DNA from: Pseudooceanicola sp050897975
GTDB taxonomy: Bacteria; Pseudomonadota; Alphaproteobacteria; Rhodobacterales; Rhodobacteraceae
Assembly: GCF_050897975.1 (NCBI RefSeq)
Contig: NZ_JBPAXY010000003.1
Span: 186,001 to 250,000 of the forward strand
Direction of reading: 5' to 3'
DNA: 64,000 bases
Part shown: positions 1 through 7,809 of the stretch, piece after piece
Position numbering within the stretch: the first letter of the stretch is position 1
How the letters are laid out: every line of letters starts with the position of its first letter
Notes under the pieces: model-generated
Database searches by the model: none
The model's input: only the letters and a program-made list of their open reading frames with translations
What the model was told of the DNA's origin: nothing
Position numbers and translations under genes: made by a program

Positions 1-108
1 CGGGCCGATGACACAGACGATCTCGCCATGCGGAATGGTCAGGTTGAGATCCCGCAGCACCTCGAGATCATTGTAGGAATGCGAAAGGTTCTCGACGCGA
101 AGGTCCAT
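1..108 (-). CDS. ABC transporter ATP-binding protein, N-terminal fragment (cut by window edge)
   Basis: Only the first 36 codons are inside the window. The translation starts MDLRVENLSHSYNDLEVL, continues with the usual first beta strands of an ABC nucleotide-binding domain, and reaches VIGP, the start of the Walker A loop, where the window ends. The start ATG is 21 bases downstream of the stop of the receptor gene at 130-1155, on the same strand, so it is probably the ATPase of that NMT1/nitrate-sulfonate-taurine-type importer. The family is inferred from position and the fragment; the signature and Walker B motifs are outside the window. Confidence 0.8.
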   Translation of the reverse strand, partial: MDLRVENLSHSYNDLEVLRDLNLTIPHGEIVCVIGP

Positions 109-129
109 GTCATCAGCCTCGTTCAGAGA

Positions 130-1155
130 TCAGTAGGTTTCGACGAAGCTGTCGTCGACCAGCTGGTCCACGGCCAGGTCGCTGTCGACCAGGTTCTGGT
201 CCTTGAACCACTGCATTTGCGCGGCGACGTCGGTCATGTTCAGGGCCAGACCCTCGTTCAGGTTCATCGCGCCCTGCTGGATCGACGCCATCGCCTCTTC
301 ATAGGGTTTGTCCGGCGCCACGTATTTGGCGATCATCCGGGTCATCTCGTCCAGCTCGGCCGGGTCGGGGTTCTCGGCCAGCATGACGCGGTTGAAATCG
401 GCGATGCCCTTGGCGTAGGCGCGGATGAACCGCTCGACCATGTCGCGGTTGTTCTCGATGTTGTCCACCGAGGTGAAGAGCGTCGAGATCTGGTATTCGG
501 CATAGTCATAGAGCCAGCCCAGTTCCTTGGCGGCGCCCGCCTCGACCAGCGGCTTGGCGATATGCGGCACCATGATCATGGCGTCGACCTGGCCCGATTT
601 CAGGGCCGCGACCATCGCGCCGACCTTTTGCAGGGGCACCAGGCGCACGTCGGAGATGTCGAAGCCCTCGGCGTCGGCGATCCGGCTGGTCATGTAGTGG
701 AAGGTGGACCCGACCTGGGTCATTGCCATGGAATGGCCCTTGATCTCGGGCACCGTGTCCAGCCCGTCCGCATAGGCCTGGTTGGAGGCCATGACCATCA
801 TGCCGTCCACGCCCTTCTTCTCATGCAGGACGCCGCCGACGATGCGCACCGCGTCCTTCTCGGCCAGGTTCATCATGCCGCCGGTCACACCGGCCAGGCC
901 AAAGTCCACGTCGCCGCTGGCGGTGGCCACGGCAATGGGCTGCGCCGCCTGGAAGAACTCGAAGGAGACGTTAAGGTTTTCCTCGTCGAAATAGCCTTTT
1001 TCGAAGGCCACGAAACCGGCCCCGTGGCTGGTGAAGCGCAGCGCGCCCAGCACGACGTCGTCTTTTTCCTGCGCGGTGGCAGCGGTCGCGGACAGCAGCG
1101 ACAGGCCTGCAACGCCGGCCAGCCAGGCCCGGCGGGTCATGTTAGCGAAAGTCAT
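130..1155 (-). CDS. ABC transporter substrate-binding protein, NMT1/SsuA-like
   Basis: Periplasmic receptor of about 341 residues for a small-molecule ABC importer of the nitrate/sulfonate/taurine/thiamine-precursor class. The N-terminus holds a twin-arginine-like signal (TRRAWLAG, then a hydrophobic run and ATAATAQ), so export by the Tat route is possible. The body has the type II receptor pattern, with GALRFTSHGAGFVAFEKGYFDEENL near the start and GQVDAMIMVPH in the middle. I chose the ATG at 1155 because GGGAGGAG lies just before it; an upstream in-frame ATG at 1221 would add residues that disrupt the signal. The ATPase follows after 21 bp and an AroE-like gene lies 147 bp upstream. The substrate is unknown; the AroE neighbour hints at an alicyclic or aromatic acid. 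Confidence 0.85.
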   Translation of the reverse strand: MTFANMTRRAWLAGVAGLSLLSATAATAQEKDDVVLGALRFTSHGAGFVAFEKGYFDEENLNVSFEFFQAAQPIAVATASGDVDFGLAGVTGGMMNLAEKDAVRIVGGVLHEKKGVDGMMVMASNQAYADGLDTVPEIKGHSMAMTQVGSTFHYMTSRIADAEGFDISDVRLVPLQKVGAMVAALKSGQVDAMIMVPHIAKPLVEAGAAKELGWLYDYAEYQISTLFTSVDNIENNRDMVERFIRAYAKGIADFNRVMLAENPDPAELDEMTRMIAKYVAPDKPYEEAMASIQQGAMNLNEGLALNMTDVAAQMQWFKDQNLVDSDLAVDQLVDDSFVETY

Positions 1156-1265
1156 GGAACTCCTCCCAGAGTTTATTTTCGATGCCAGGGCGATAGGACG
1201 CCCCGGCAGGGAGCACAACATTGGACCAGCCCCGCGGGAACGAAAAGCCCGGACTCAGTCGAAGC

Positions 1266-1284
1266 CCATAGCGTGAGGCTATGG
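1266..1284. promoter_or_regulatory. Inverted repeat CCATAGC-N5-GCTATGG, candidate LysR operator
   Basis: Perfect 7-bp arms with a 5-base spacer, about 111 bp before the receptor gene start at 1155. The inner part fits the T-N11-A pattern of LysR-type operators. Almost the same element recurs at 3127-3145 before the isochorismate synthase. The binding protein is inferred to be the LysR product of 2207-3112. Confidence 0.55.
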
Positions 1285-1302
1285 TTTTGCATCGGATTGG
1301 CG

Positions 1303-2091
1303 TCACTCGGTCCAGCCGAAGAGACGCAGGACAAGCGGGATCTGGGCCAGGGCCATGGCGCTGCCGGGCTGGATCCGGGCGCCCATGGCCTCGGCCTGGC
1401 GCAGGAAGGGCGTCACCGGCGGCTTGGTCACCACGTCCCCCGCCGTGGCCTCGGGGCGCAGGCCGGTCAGCGGATGCACGGAGGAATGGCCGTCCAGCCC
1501 GATGGCCGTGGCGTTGATCACCAGGTCATGGGCCGCGACGCTGTCGGGCACGCAGACCGGCTGCACCGCCGGGCCAAGGGCCCGCGCCAGGGCCTCGGCC
1601 TTGGCGGTGTCGGGGTCCACAAGCTCCAGCCGGGCCACATCCGCGGCCACCAGCGCCGCGGCGATCGAGGCGCCAGCCCCGCCGCAGCCAAACAGCAGCG
1701 CCCGCTGTCCCGCCGGATCGGCCCCGGCCTCGCGCAGGGCGGCGACGAATCCGGCGCCGTCGGTATTGTCGCCGGTCAACCGGCCATCGGCGCCCCGGAT
1801 CACCACGTTCGCCGCGCCGACCAGCCGGGCCGCCGGGGTCAGATCGTCGACCAGCGCCGCCATGGCCACCTTGTGCGGCGCGGTCACCACCGCGCCGTCG
1901 CAATTGGCGGTGCCGCGCAGAGCGGCGATGAAGCCCGCAAGGGCCTCGGGCGCCACGTCGACGGGGGCCATGATCGCGTCGGTGCCGCTGTCATGGGCCC
2001 ATGCGTTGACGCCCGCAGGCATGGCCGTGTGGGCGATCGGATGACCGATCATATAGGCCAGGCGGGCGGCGGCGGTCGGGGAACTGGGCAT
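1303..2091 (-). CDS. Shikimate/quinate dehydrogenase family protein (AroE-like)
   Basis: NADP(H)-type oxidoreductase of 262 residues, the normal length for AroE/YdiB. Visible signs are MIGHPIAHTAMP for the substrate-binding N-domain, VTAPHK with the catalytic Lys, GDNTDGAGF with the substrate Asp, and FGCGGAGASIAAAL as the dinucleotide-binding loop. The family interconverts 3-dehydroshikimate and shikimate (or the quinate pair). Its place in a transporter operon divergent from a LysR gene suggests a catabolic or accessory enzyme rather than the housekeeping aroE of the shikimate pathway. That assignment is inference; the usual S-x-S shikimate-binding motif is replaced by TAMP, so the substrate may differ. 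GAGGTG precedes the ATG. Confidence 0.82.
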   Translation of the reverse strand: MPSSPTAAARLAYMIGHPIAHTAMPAGVNAWAHDSGTDAIMAPVDVAPEALAGFIAALRGTANCDGAVVTAPHKVAMAALVDDLTPAARLVGAANVVIRGADGRLTGDNTDGAGFVAALREAGADPAGQRALLFGCGGAGASIAAALVAADVARLELVDPDTAKAEALARALGPAVQPVCVPDSVAAHDLVINATAIGLDGHSSVHPLTGLRPEATAGDVVTKPPVTPFLRQAEAMGARIQPGSAMALAQIPLVLRLFGWTE

Positions 2092-2142
2092 GTCGGGGCA
2101 CCTCGGAATTTACTTCGCCGCGCAGAACGTCCTAATGTGAGA

Positions 2143-2160
2143 TCTCTGTCAAGACAGAGA
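2143..2160. promoter_or_regulatory. Perfect inverted repeat TCTCTGTC-AA-GACAGAGA in a divergent promoter
   Basis: Two 8-bp arms separated by two bases, lying in the 115-bp gap between the divergent AroE-like gene (start 2091) and the LysR gene (TTG start 2207). It is well placed to serve as an autoregulatory operator. No regulator is proven to bind it. Confidence 0.45.
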
Positions 2161-2206
2161 CTTTTCCACCATCCCCTCGCGCAGGCGACAGAAGACGGGG
2201 CAGAAA

Positions 2207-3112
2207 TTGCTTTCATTCCGGCAACTTGAGGTCTTTCGCGCGGTCATGTTGACCGGATCCATCAGCGGTGCGGCGCATCAGCTGGGCATCGCCCAGCCCA
2301 CGGTGACCAACACCATCCGCCGGTTGGAGGACGTGCTGGGCGTGCAGCTGTTCAACCGTTCCGGCGCCCGTCTGCGGCCCACGGCGCTGGCCCGCCAGAT
2401 CTTCGACGTGGCGGCCCCCTCGATGACCGCCTTCGAGCAGATCACCGACCGGGTCAACGACATGGTGCGCGGCAAGGGCACCATGTTCCGCATGGGTGTT
2501 TCGCCCTCGGTCAGCCAGGCCCTGGCGCCGCGCAGCCTGTCGATCTTCCGCCGTCGCAGGCCAGAGGTGAAGCTGCGCATGGACACCCTGTCGATGAAGC
2601 AGAACCGCGATTACCTGTGGATGGCAGAGGGGACCTGCACGGTCACGATCTTCCCGCTGGAAGATCCCGGCATCAGCTCTTTCCGGATCTCCTCGGCGGG
2701 GATGGTCTGCGTGGTGCCGCAGGATCACCCGCTGGCGGCGAAAAGCGAGGTGACGGTGCATGACATCGCCGAGGAACCGCTGATCTTCTTCCATCCCAAC
2801 ACGCCCCATGGCGCCCTGGTGCGGCAGATCTTCCAGGAGGCGGGGATCGAGCCCAACATCTCGATCGAGACCCGCTTTGCCGAAACCGCGCCGCATCTGA
2901 TGCGCGAGGGGTTCGGCATCGCCCTTCAGGACGAGCTGTCGGCCATGGGGGTCACCAACCCCGCCCTGAAGGTGCTGCCGCTGGCCGGGGCGCAGCGCCA
3001 GCCGATCTCTTTGCACTGCCGGTCGGACAATGCCGAAAACATCGAGGTGCAGGAGGCCCGGCGCTGCCTGTTGCAGGCCGCGACAGAGCTGGGTCTGCCG
3101 GATGAAACCTAG
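2207..3112 (+). CDS. LysR-family transcriptional regulator
   Basis: DNA-binding regulator of 301 residues. The N-terminal winged helix is clear: LSFRQLEVFRAVMLTGSISG, then AAHQLGIAQPTVTNTIRRLE, then LFNRSGARLRPT. The rest is a LysR effector-binding domain. The start is a TTG, because the first in-frame ATG falls inside the helix-turn-helix; the family profile normally begins a few residues before FRQLEVF. It is divergent from the AroE-like/ABC operon and upstream of isochorismate synthase, and probably controls both, given the repeated operator at 1266 and 3127. The effector is unknown. Confidence 0.88.
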   Translation: MLSFRQLEVFRAVMLTGSISGAAHQLGIAQPTVTNTIRRLEDVLGVQLFNRSGARLRPTALARQIFDVAAPSMTAFEQITDRVNDMVRGKGTMFRMGVSPSVSQALAPRSLSIFRRRRPEVKLRMDTLSMKQNRDYLWMAEGTCTVTIFPLEDPGISSFRISSAGMVCVVPQDHPLAAKSEVTVHDIAEEPLIFFHPNTPHGALVRQIFQEAGIEPNISIETRFAETAPHLMREGFGIALQDELSAMGVTNPALKVLPLAGAQRQPISLHCRSDNAENIEVQEARRCLLQAATELGLPDET

Positions 3113-3126
3113 CGGACAGGTGGGCC

Positions 3127-3155
3127 TCATAGCCGGGCGCTATGGTTCGCCATAG
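3127..3155. promoter_or_regulatory. Inverted repeat TCATAGC-N5-GCTATGG with a third CCATAG half-site
   Basis: Arms at 3127-3133 and 3139-3145 match the site at 1266-1284 except for one outer base. A further CCATAG at 3150-3155 pairs with CTATGG at 3140-3145 across TTCG. It starts 14 bases after the LysR stop and ends about 66 bases before the TTG start of isochorismate synthase. The duplication of the motif at two promoters makes an operator likely. Confidence 0.55.
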
Positions 3156-3221
3156 TCTTAGCTCTGGACGACAGGGGGCGCCCGCGCGCAAGTTCCCCTC
3201 CGACGAACGAGGAGGTTTCCA

Positions 3222-4373
3222 TTGCCAATCAATGACATGCAGCGCGCTGCCTGCAAACGCGCCAGCGCCGCCGGGCTGCCCTTTGCCGTGTGGCGCGATC
3301 CCTTCGGGTCCTCCTTCACGGTGCTGGTCTCGACCACGCAGCCGGACATCGGGCCGGTTTTCGGTGACCGCACAGCCCCCGGTTTCGTCATGGCGCCCTT
3401 CGATACCGAAGACGGCAGCCAGGCCTGGACCCTCTTGGCCGATGTGCTGATTTCAGAGGAGGGCGCGCGCTATCGCGACGGGCTGGCGCTGGTCGACCAG
3501 CCGGTAAGCGCGGCGCAGCGGCAGATCACGGATCCGGCGGCCGACATCCCGGCAAGCCTCAAGACGCCCGAGGGCGAAAGCCCCGAGCCGACCGATCGCG
3601 ACGCCTACATGGGCCGCGTGCAGCGCGCCGTCTCCAGCATCCGCGCGGGCGATTGCGAAAAGATCGTGCTGTCGCGCATTGATCCGCGCGACCTGCCGCA
3701 GGATCGCGACCTGCTGGACCTGGCCGAGGGCCTGGCCGGGCTGCACCCCCATGCCTTCGTCTGCCTGGTCTCTTCGGGGCCGACGGGTACATGGCTGACC
3801 GCAACGCCCGAAATCCTGCTGGCCAACGACGATGACGGGCTGCGCACCATGGCCCTGGCGGGCACCCAATGGCCCGAGCCGGGCACCGATATTGCCAGCC
3901 TGACCTGGCCGCAGAAGATCGTCGATGAACAGGCCCTGGTGGCCGATTACATCCGCGAGGCCTTTGCCGCCGAAGGCTTCGACCAGGTCGAGGAAACAGC
4001 CCCCTACACGGTGCGCGCCGCCAACCTCTGCCACCTGCGTTCGGACTTCAGCGCCCCGGCGGGCCAGCAAGAGGCACTCGGGCGGCTGCTTGGCCGGTTG
4101 CATCCGACCTCGGCGGTCTGCGGGATGCCCAAGGCCGAGGCCCGGGCCTTCATCCGGGCCGAAGAGGGGCCGACGCGCCGGTTCTATACCGGCTACCTGG
4201 GCCCGCGCGGGTTGGACGGGGGCACCCGGCTTTACGTCAATCTGCGGTCGGCCAGCATCTCGGGCAACCAGATCTTCCTGCATGTGGGGGGCGGCATCGT
4301 CGAGGCCTCGGACCCCGCCACCGAATGGCAGGAGACGGTCGAGAAGGCCAAGACCATCGGCGCCATCCTGTAA
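3222..4373 (+). CDS. Isochorismate synthase (chorismate-utilising enzyme)
   Basis: Converts chorismate to isochorismate, the entry to menaquinone, salicylate and catecholate siderophores. The 383-residue protein has the MenF/DhbC/PchA fold markers: KIVLSRID with the conserved Lys near residue 147, GTWLTATPEILL, MALAGTQ, VCGMPKAEARAFI, RRFYTGYLGPRG, and a terminal VGGGIVEASDPATEWQE stretch. The TTG start is favoured by GAGGAGG six bases upstream. No isochorismatase, salicylate synthase or men gene lies in the window, so its pathway is unclear. Anthranilate or aminodeoxychorismate synthase is less likely from the overall pattern. It is flanked by LysR and LuxR regulators. Confidence 0.85.
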   Translation: MPINDMQRAACKRASAAGLPFAVWRDPFGSSFTVLVSTTQPDIGPVFGDRTAPGFVMAPFDTEDGSQAWTLLADVLISEEGARYRDGLALVDQPVSAAQRQITDPAADIPASLKTPEGESPEPTDRDAYMGRVQRAVSSIRAGDCEKIVLSRIDPRDLPQDRDLLDLAEGLAGLHPHAFVCLVSSGPTGTWLTATPEILLANDDDGLRTMALAGTQWPEPGTDIASLTWPQKIVDEQALVADYIREAFAAEGFDQVEETAPYTVRAANLCHLRSDFSAPAGQQEALGRLLGRLHPTSAVCGMPKAEARAFIRAEEGPTRRFYTGYLGPRGLDGGTRLYVNLRSASISGNQIFLHVGGGIVEASDPATEWQETVEKAKTIGAIL

Positions 4374-4384
4374 CCGCAGGCAGT

Positions 4385-4409
4385 CCGATCCGTCCCCGCG
4401 ACGGATCGG
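4385..4409. terminator. Hairpin between convergent genes
   Basis: Perfect 10-bp arms (CCGATCCGTC and its complement) around a 5-base loop, just after the isochorismate synthase stop and before the convergent LuxR-type gene. No T tract follows on either strand, so it may act with Rho or as an RNA end protector. Confidence 0.45.
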
Positions 4410-4437
4410 GCCTCCGCCGCCCGGGCGCGCCCTGCGC

Positions 4438-5256
4438 TCAGCTGTCTTCCAGCTTCTGGCTCGACAGCGCCTTGCCCAGCCACAGCGCCATCAGAGCCGG
4501 GCGGCTACGCACCCCGTATTTGCGGAACACGCTTTTCACCTGGTCATGGATCGTATGCGGGCTTTTCGACAGCTCGAAGGCGATTTCCTGTTCGCTCAGC
4601 CCCTGCAACAGCCCGTGCAGCACCCGCCGTTCCCCCGGCGACAGCGGGGCCGAGGCGGCGCGGATGCCTTCGCCCAGAACCTGTTGCAGGTGGAACCACT
4701 TCATCCCCTTCAGCGCGGTGGCGAAGGTGGCGGCCTCGGCGGCACTGAAGAAGGGCTGGTCGAGCGCCCGGAAGGCGCCCACGTAGATCTCGAGGTCATG
4801 GCTGATCGGGATCGCCCCCCAGATCGAATCGCGATGCCCCCGGTCGAGGTAGTTCGCCTGATAATAGTCGGACTGCTGCCAGCCCTCGGGGGCGATGTCG
4901 CAGAGCCGGTGGACGCGGAAGGTGCCGGCCCCGGTCACCCGCCGGATGGTGACAGGATCGGGCTTGCCGTCATGCACTTGCTTGGCCTTGGCCTTCAGGA
5001 AGGCGCGGGTGTCGTTGTCGGCGTTCAGCCGTTCGACCAGGCGCGGGCGCCAGCCGTTCAGCGGGTCGCCCTCGGGCAGGGCGTCCATGCGCACGGCGGC
5101 GATCCAGGTCGCATTATGGGCGTGCATCAAGGCGGCGATGCCGCCCAGGAAGTGGTGCCGGGCCTCGGCGGTCTGGTGGGCGCTGAAATCGGCCAGTTCG
5201 TCCCGCAGGGTGGCCAGGGGATCGGCAGGCGGGGCGGCTTGGGTCTGCGTCGTCAT
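4438..5256 (-). CDS. LuxR-family transcriptional regulator
   Basis: Regulator of 272 residues. The C-terminal 60 residues form a LuxR/FixJ helix-turn-helix: LSPGERRVLHGLLQGLSEQEIAFELSKSPHTIHDQVKSVFRKYGV. The N-terminal 200 residues have no receiver Asp pattern and are not a recognisable autoinducer-binding domain; they include a WIAAVRM and a HDLEIYVGAFRA segment that may form a GAF/PAS-like sensor. It is convergent with isochorismate synthase. The signal and targets are unknown. Confidence 0.8.
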   Translation of the reverse strand: MTTQTQAAPPADPLATLRDELADFSAHQTAEARHHFLGGIAALMHAHNATWIAAVRMDALPEGDPLNGWRPRLVERLNADNDTRAFLKAKAKQVHDGKPDPVTIRRVTGAGTFRVHRLCDIAPEGWQQSDYYQANYLDRGHRDSIWGAIPISHDLEIYVGAFRALDQPFFSAAEAATFATALKGMKWFHLQQVLGEGIRAASAPLSPGERRVLHGLLQGLSEQEIAFELSKSPHTIHDQVKSVFRKYGVRSRPALMALWLGKALSSQKLEDS

Positions 5257-5378
5257 CTCTTCTACTTAACCTAAAACCTGGCTGGGCGACACGGTTGATC
5301 TCGGTGCTCGGGCTGTCCGGCGGGATCGGTGGACCCCGCCGGGAAGGGCGCCGCCTGGGTGCCGGAAGGGGGCGGCGA

Positions 5379-5813
5379 TCAGTGGATGCCGTTGGCGCGC
5401 TGCACCTCGCGGACATAGGCAATGATCGCCTGCACCTCTTCGGGGGTGACGTCCGGCTGGGCCGGCATGTCGCCGAAGGGCCAGTGATGCGCCCGCACCC
5501 CGCGGGCGGCGGCGATCACAAAGGCCATGTCGCCATGGTGCGAGGGTTCGTAGATCGGGTGGATCAGCGGCGGGCCATAGCCCATCTTGCCCGCGCCACC
5601 GGACCCGTGACAGTCGGCGCAGACCGCGTCGAAGGCGCGTTGGCCGCGTTCTGCGGTTGGTGACAGCCGGGCGGGCAGGGTGACCGCCACCAGGGCGGCG
5701 CCCTCGGGGGGCAGGGCGGCGGGCGGGGGCGTCTGGCTTTGCGCGGGCAGCGCAAGATAGGCCAGACCGCCCAGGGCGCAAAGGCCCAGGGAGACAGAGA
5801 GGATGCGTTTCAT
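5379..5813 (-). CDS. Exported mono-haem cytochrome c
   Basis: Small periplasmic electron carrier of 144 residues. A Sec signal or anchor (MKRILSVSLGLCALGGLAYLAL) is followed by a proline-rich linker, one haem site CADCH near residue 69, and a likely axial Met in FGDMPAQPD. The C-terminal helix TPEEVQAIIAYVREVQ is typical of class I cytochromes such as those paired with copper oxidases. I chose the ATG at 5813 because longer frames lack a signal peptide. It lies 74 bp downstream of a small Cys/His-rich exported protein on the same strand, so the two may be co-expressed. Confidence 0.88.
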   Translation of the reverse strand: MKRILSVSLGLCALGGLAYLALPAQSQTPPPAALPPEGAALVAVTLPARLSPTAERGQRAFDAVCADCHGSGGAGKMGYGPPLIHPIYEPSHHGDMAFVIAAARGVRAHHWPFGDMPAQPDVTPEEVQAIIAYVREVQRANGIH

Positions 5814-5887
5814 AAGGTCGTCCTGACGTTCGGAAAAGGGGCATCTGCCCCGGGGTGTCGGGCCGGGCGGCCCGGCGGCGCGCAACG

Positions 5888-6220
5888 TCAGGGGCGCGGC
5901 GGCGGCGGATCGGCCGCTTGCGGCATCCTCTCGGGGATCCGGCCGCCGTCGGGCCAGTGCAGGCTGGCGGGCCGCAGGTCCGACAGGGGGCCGGGGGGCT
6001 GCGGCGGCAGCACCAGGCCGAGGCAGAGCGAGGCATGATCGCAGACCGACCCGCCCGGCAGCTCCGGGCCATCGCCGCCGTGGCTATTCTCATGGGCGGC
6101 TCCTGCCTCTTCGGGGCAGCAAAACGCGTGATGCCCCGCAACCGCCATCCCCGCCGCATGAAGCGGCGCCAGACCGGCGGCCAGCCAGGCAAGGGCGCAG
6201 AGAAGGCAGATCAGGCGCAA
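5888..6220 (-). CDS. Small exported Cys/His-rich protein of unknown function
   Basis: A 110-residue protein with a TTG start at 6220, preceded by AAAGGA at a good distance. A hydrophobic signal (RLICLLCALAWLAAGLAPLHAAG) is followed by HHAFCCPEE, a His/Gly-rich HENSHGG, and CDHASLC, then a proline-rich tail. The paired cysteines and histidines suggest binding of copper or another metal in the periplasm; this is inference. Similar small proteins (DUF2946-like) occur beside copper and cytochrome genes. It is upstream of a cytochrome c and divergent from the FetAB-like metal exporter. Confidence 0.6.
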   Translation of the reverse strand: MRLICLLCALAWLAAGLAPLHAAGMAVAGHHAFCCPEEAGAAHENSHGGDGPELPGGSVCDHASLCLGLVLPPQPPGPLSDLRPASLHWPDGGRIPERMPQAADPPPPRP

Positions 6221-6376
6221 AGAGGGATCCTTTCGCCGCGATCCTTCGGCCCTGGCGGGGCAGAGGTCAACCATCCTTTCGCAGATCCGCGCGGGGCGCC
6301 GTCGGCTCTCCAGGGCGGCGCTGGACATGGGACAGACAATGGGAAAGAACCGGGGCAGGCGCCCCGAAAGGGGGCG

Positions 6377-7000
6377 ATGCTGAAGGACCCTCCTTTGCTG
6401 AAGACCCGTCATCTTGGCACCGCCAACGGGCTTTGCGTCGATCTGGCGCTGGCCCCGGGGGGCTGTCTGGCGCTGACCGGGCCGTCGGGGGTGGGCAAGA
6501 CGCTGGTGCTGCGGGCCATTGCCGATCTGGACCCCGGCCCCGGCGAGGTCTGGCTGGACGGGCGCGCGCGGGTCGATCTGGCCGCCCCCGCCTGGCGCGC
6601 CCGGGTGCGCTATGTCGCCGCCGAGACCGCCTTTTGGCATCCCACCCTGGGCGATCACCTGGACGCCGAGGGCCGCGCCCGGGCCGCGCGCGTCGGGCTG
6701 GGTCCCGATCTGCTGGCCGCCCCGGTCGAGCGGCTGTCGACCGGCCAGCGCCAGCGCGGCGCGCTGATACGCGCCCTGTCGGGGGATCCGCGGGTGTTGC
6801 TGCTGGACGAGCCGACCTCGGCTCTGGATCCGCAGGCCACCGAGGCGGTCGAGGCGCTGCTGCGCGACTTCCTGGGCGCCGGGGGCGGGATCGTCCTGGT
6901 CACCCATGACGCGGCCCAGGTGGCGCGGCTGGCCAGCGACCGGCTGGCGCTGGTGCCCGGGCGTGGGGCGGGGTCGGGGCAGGGGGCGGCTGCGTCATGA
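6377..7000 (+). CDS. fetA: ABC transporter ATP-binding protein, FetA-like
   Basis: Nucleotide-binding subunit of 207 residues, short like FetA/YbbL. Motifs are GPSGVGKT (Walker A), LSTGQRQRGALIRAL (signature), VLLLDEPTSALD (Walker B) and LVTHD (switch His). The stop overlaps the start of the FetB-like permease by four bases (ATGA), so the two are translationally coupled. FetAB is reported to export iron and raise resistance to oxidative stress in E. coli. The ATG at 6377 follows GAAAGGGGG; the longer open frame upstream is non-coding. The neighbouring ferric-chelate importer supports an iron role. Confidence 0.85.
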   Translation: MLKDPPLLKTRHLGTANGLCVDLALAPGGCLALTGPSGVGKTLVLRAIADLDPGPGEVWLDGRARVDLAAPAWRARVRYVAAETAFWHPTLGDHLDAEGRARAARVGLGPDLLAAPVERLSTGQRQRGALIRALSGDPRVLLLDEPTSALDPQATEAVEALLRDFLGAGGGIVLVTHDAAQVARLASDRLALVPGRGAGSGQGAAAS

Positions 7001-7809
7001 CCCCGGTGCTGGGCCCGCAAGAGGTGATGCTGGCGGCGCTGGTGCTGCTGGTGAACGGCGCCATCTCGATGGCGCTGTCGCTGGGTCTGGCGCGGACCCT
7101 GGCGATTGCCGCGCTGCGGATGGTGGCGCAGCTGATCCTGCTGGCGCTGGTGCTGCGCTGGCTCTTTGCCCTGTCCTCGCCCCTGGTGACCCTGGCGGCC
7201 ATGGCGCTGATGGCCTGTTTCGCGGGCTACGAGGTGCTGTTGCGGCAAGAGCGCGCCCCGGGGCGCTGGTGGACCGGGGGCCTTGGCGCCTCGGTGATGC
7301 TGGCGGCGGGCGGGCTGGTGGTGCTGCCTGCCCTGGCGGGGATCCTGCGCGCCGAGCCCTGGCTGGCGCCCCGGGTGGCGCTTCCGATGTTCGGCATGGT
7401 GGCCGGGGGTGCCATGGTGGGCGTGGCGCTGACGCTGAACACGATGACGGCGCGGCTCTTTGCCGACCGGCGCATGGTCGAGGCGCGGCTGGCTCTGGGC
7501 CAGACCCGGTTCCAGGCGCTTGGGCCGGTGCTGCGCGACGCGGTGCGCGCCGGGATGCTGCCGACGATCAGCAATATGGCGGCCATCGGGCTGGTGACCA
7601 TTCCGGGCATGATGACCGGCCAGATCCTGGCCGGGGCCGATCCGATCGAGGCGGCGAAGTTCCAGATGCTGATCATGTTCCTGATCGCGGGCACCAGCGG
7701 GCTGGCGGTGCTGGCGGCGGCCTTCGCCCTGGCCTTCCGTGCCACCGATGCCCGCCACCGGTTGCGGCTGGATCGCTTTCCCCCCGCGCCGCCGCCGCGT
7801 TATCGCTAA
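6997..7809 (+). CDS. fetB: FetB-family metal export permease
   Basis: Integral membrane protein of 270 residues with about seven hydrophobic segments. It carries the UPF0014/FetB pattern: ARTLAIAALRMVAQLILLALVL, FGMVAGGAMVGVALTLNTM, EARLALGQTRFQAL and TIPGMMTGQILAGADPIEAAKFQMLIMFLIAG. It forms the membrane part of the exporter with the coupled ATPase at 6377-7000. Its stop overlaps by four bases the stop of the convergent sucrase/ferredoxin-like gene. Confidence 0.88.
   Translation: MTPVLGPQEVMLAALVLLVNGAISMALSLGLARTLAIAALRMVAQLILLALVLRWLFALSSPLVTLAAMALMACFAGYEVLLRQERAPGRWWTGGLGASVMLAAGGLVVLPALAGILRAEPWLAPRVALPMFGMVAGGAMVGVALTLNTMTARLFADRRMVEARLALGQTRFQALGPVLRDAVRAGMLPTISNMAAIGLVTIPGMMTGQILAGADPIEAAKFQMLIMFLIAGTSGLAVLAAAFALAFRATDARHRLRLDRFPPAPPPRYR

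Noticed and set aside
4385..4409. LuxR-type operator at the hairpin behind isochorismate synthase
   Set aside because: It lies between two convergent gene ends, where a terminator is far more likely than an operator.
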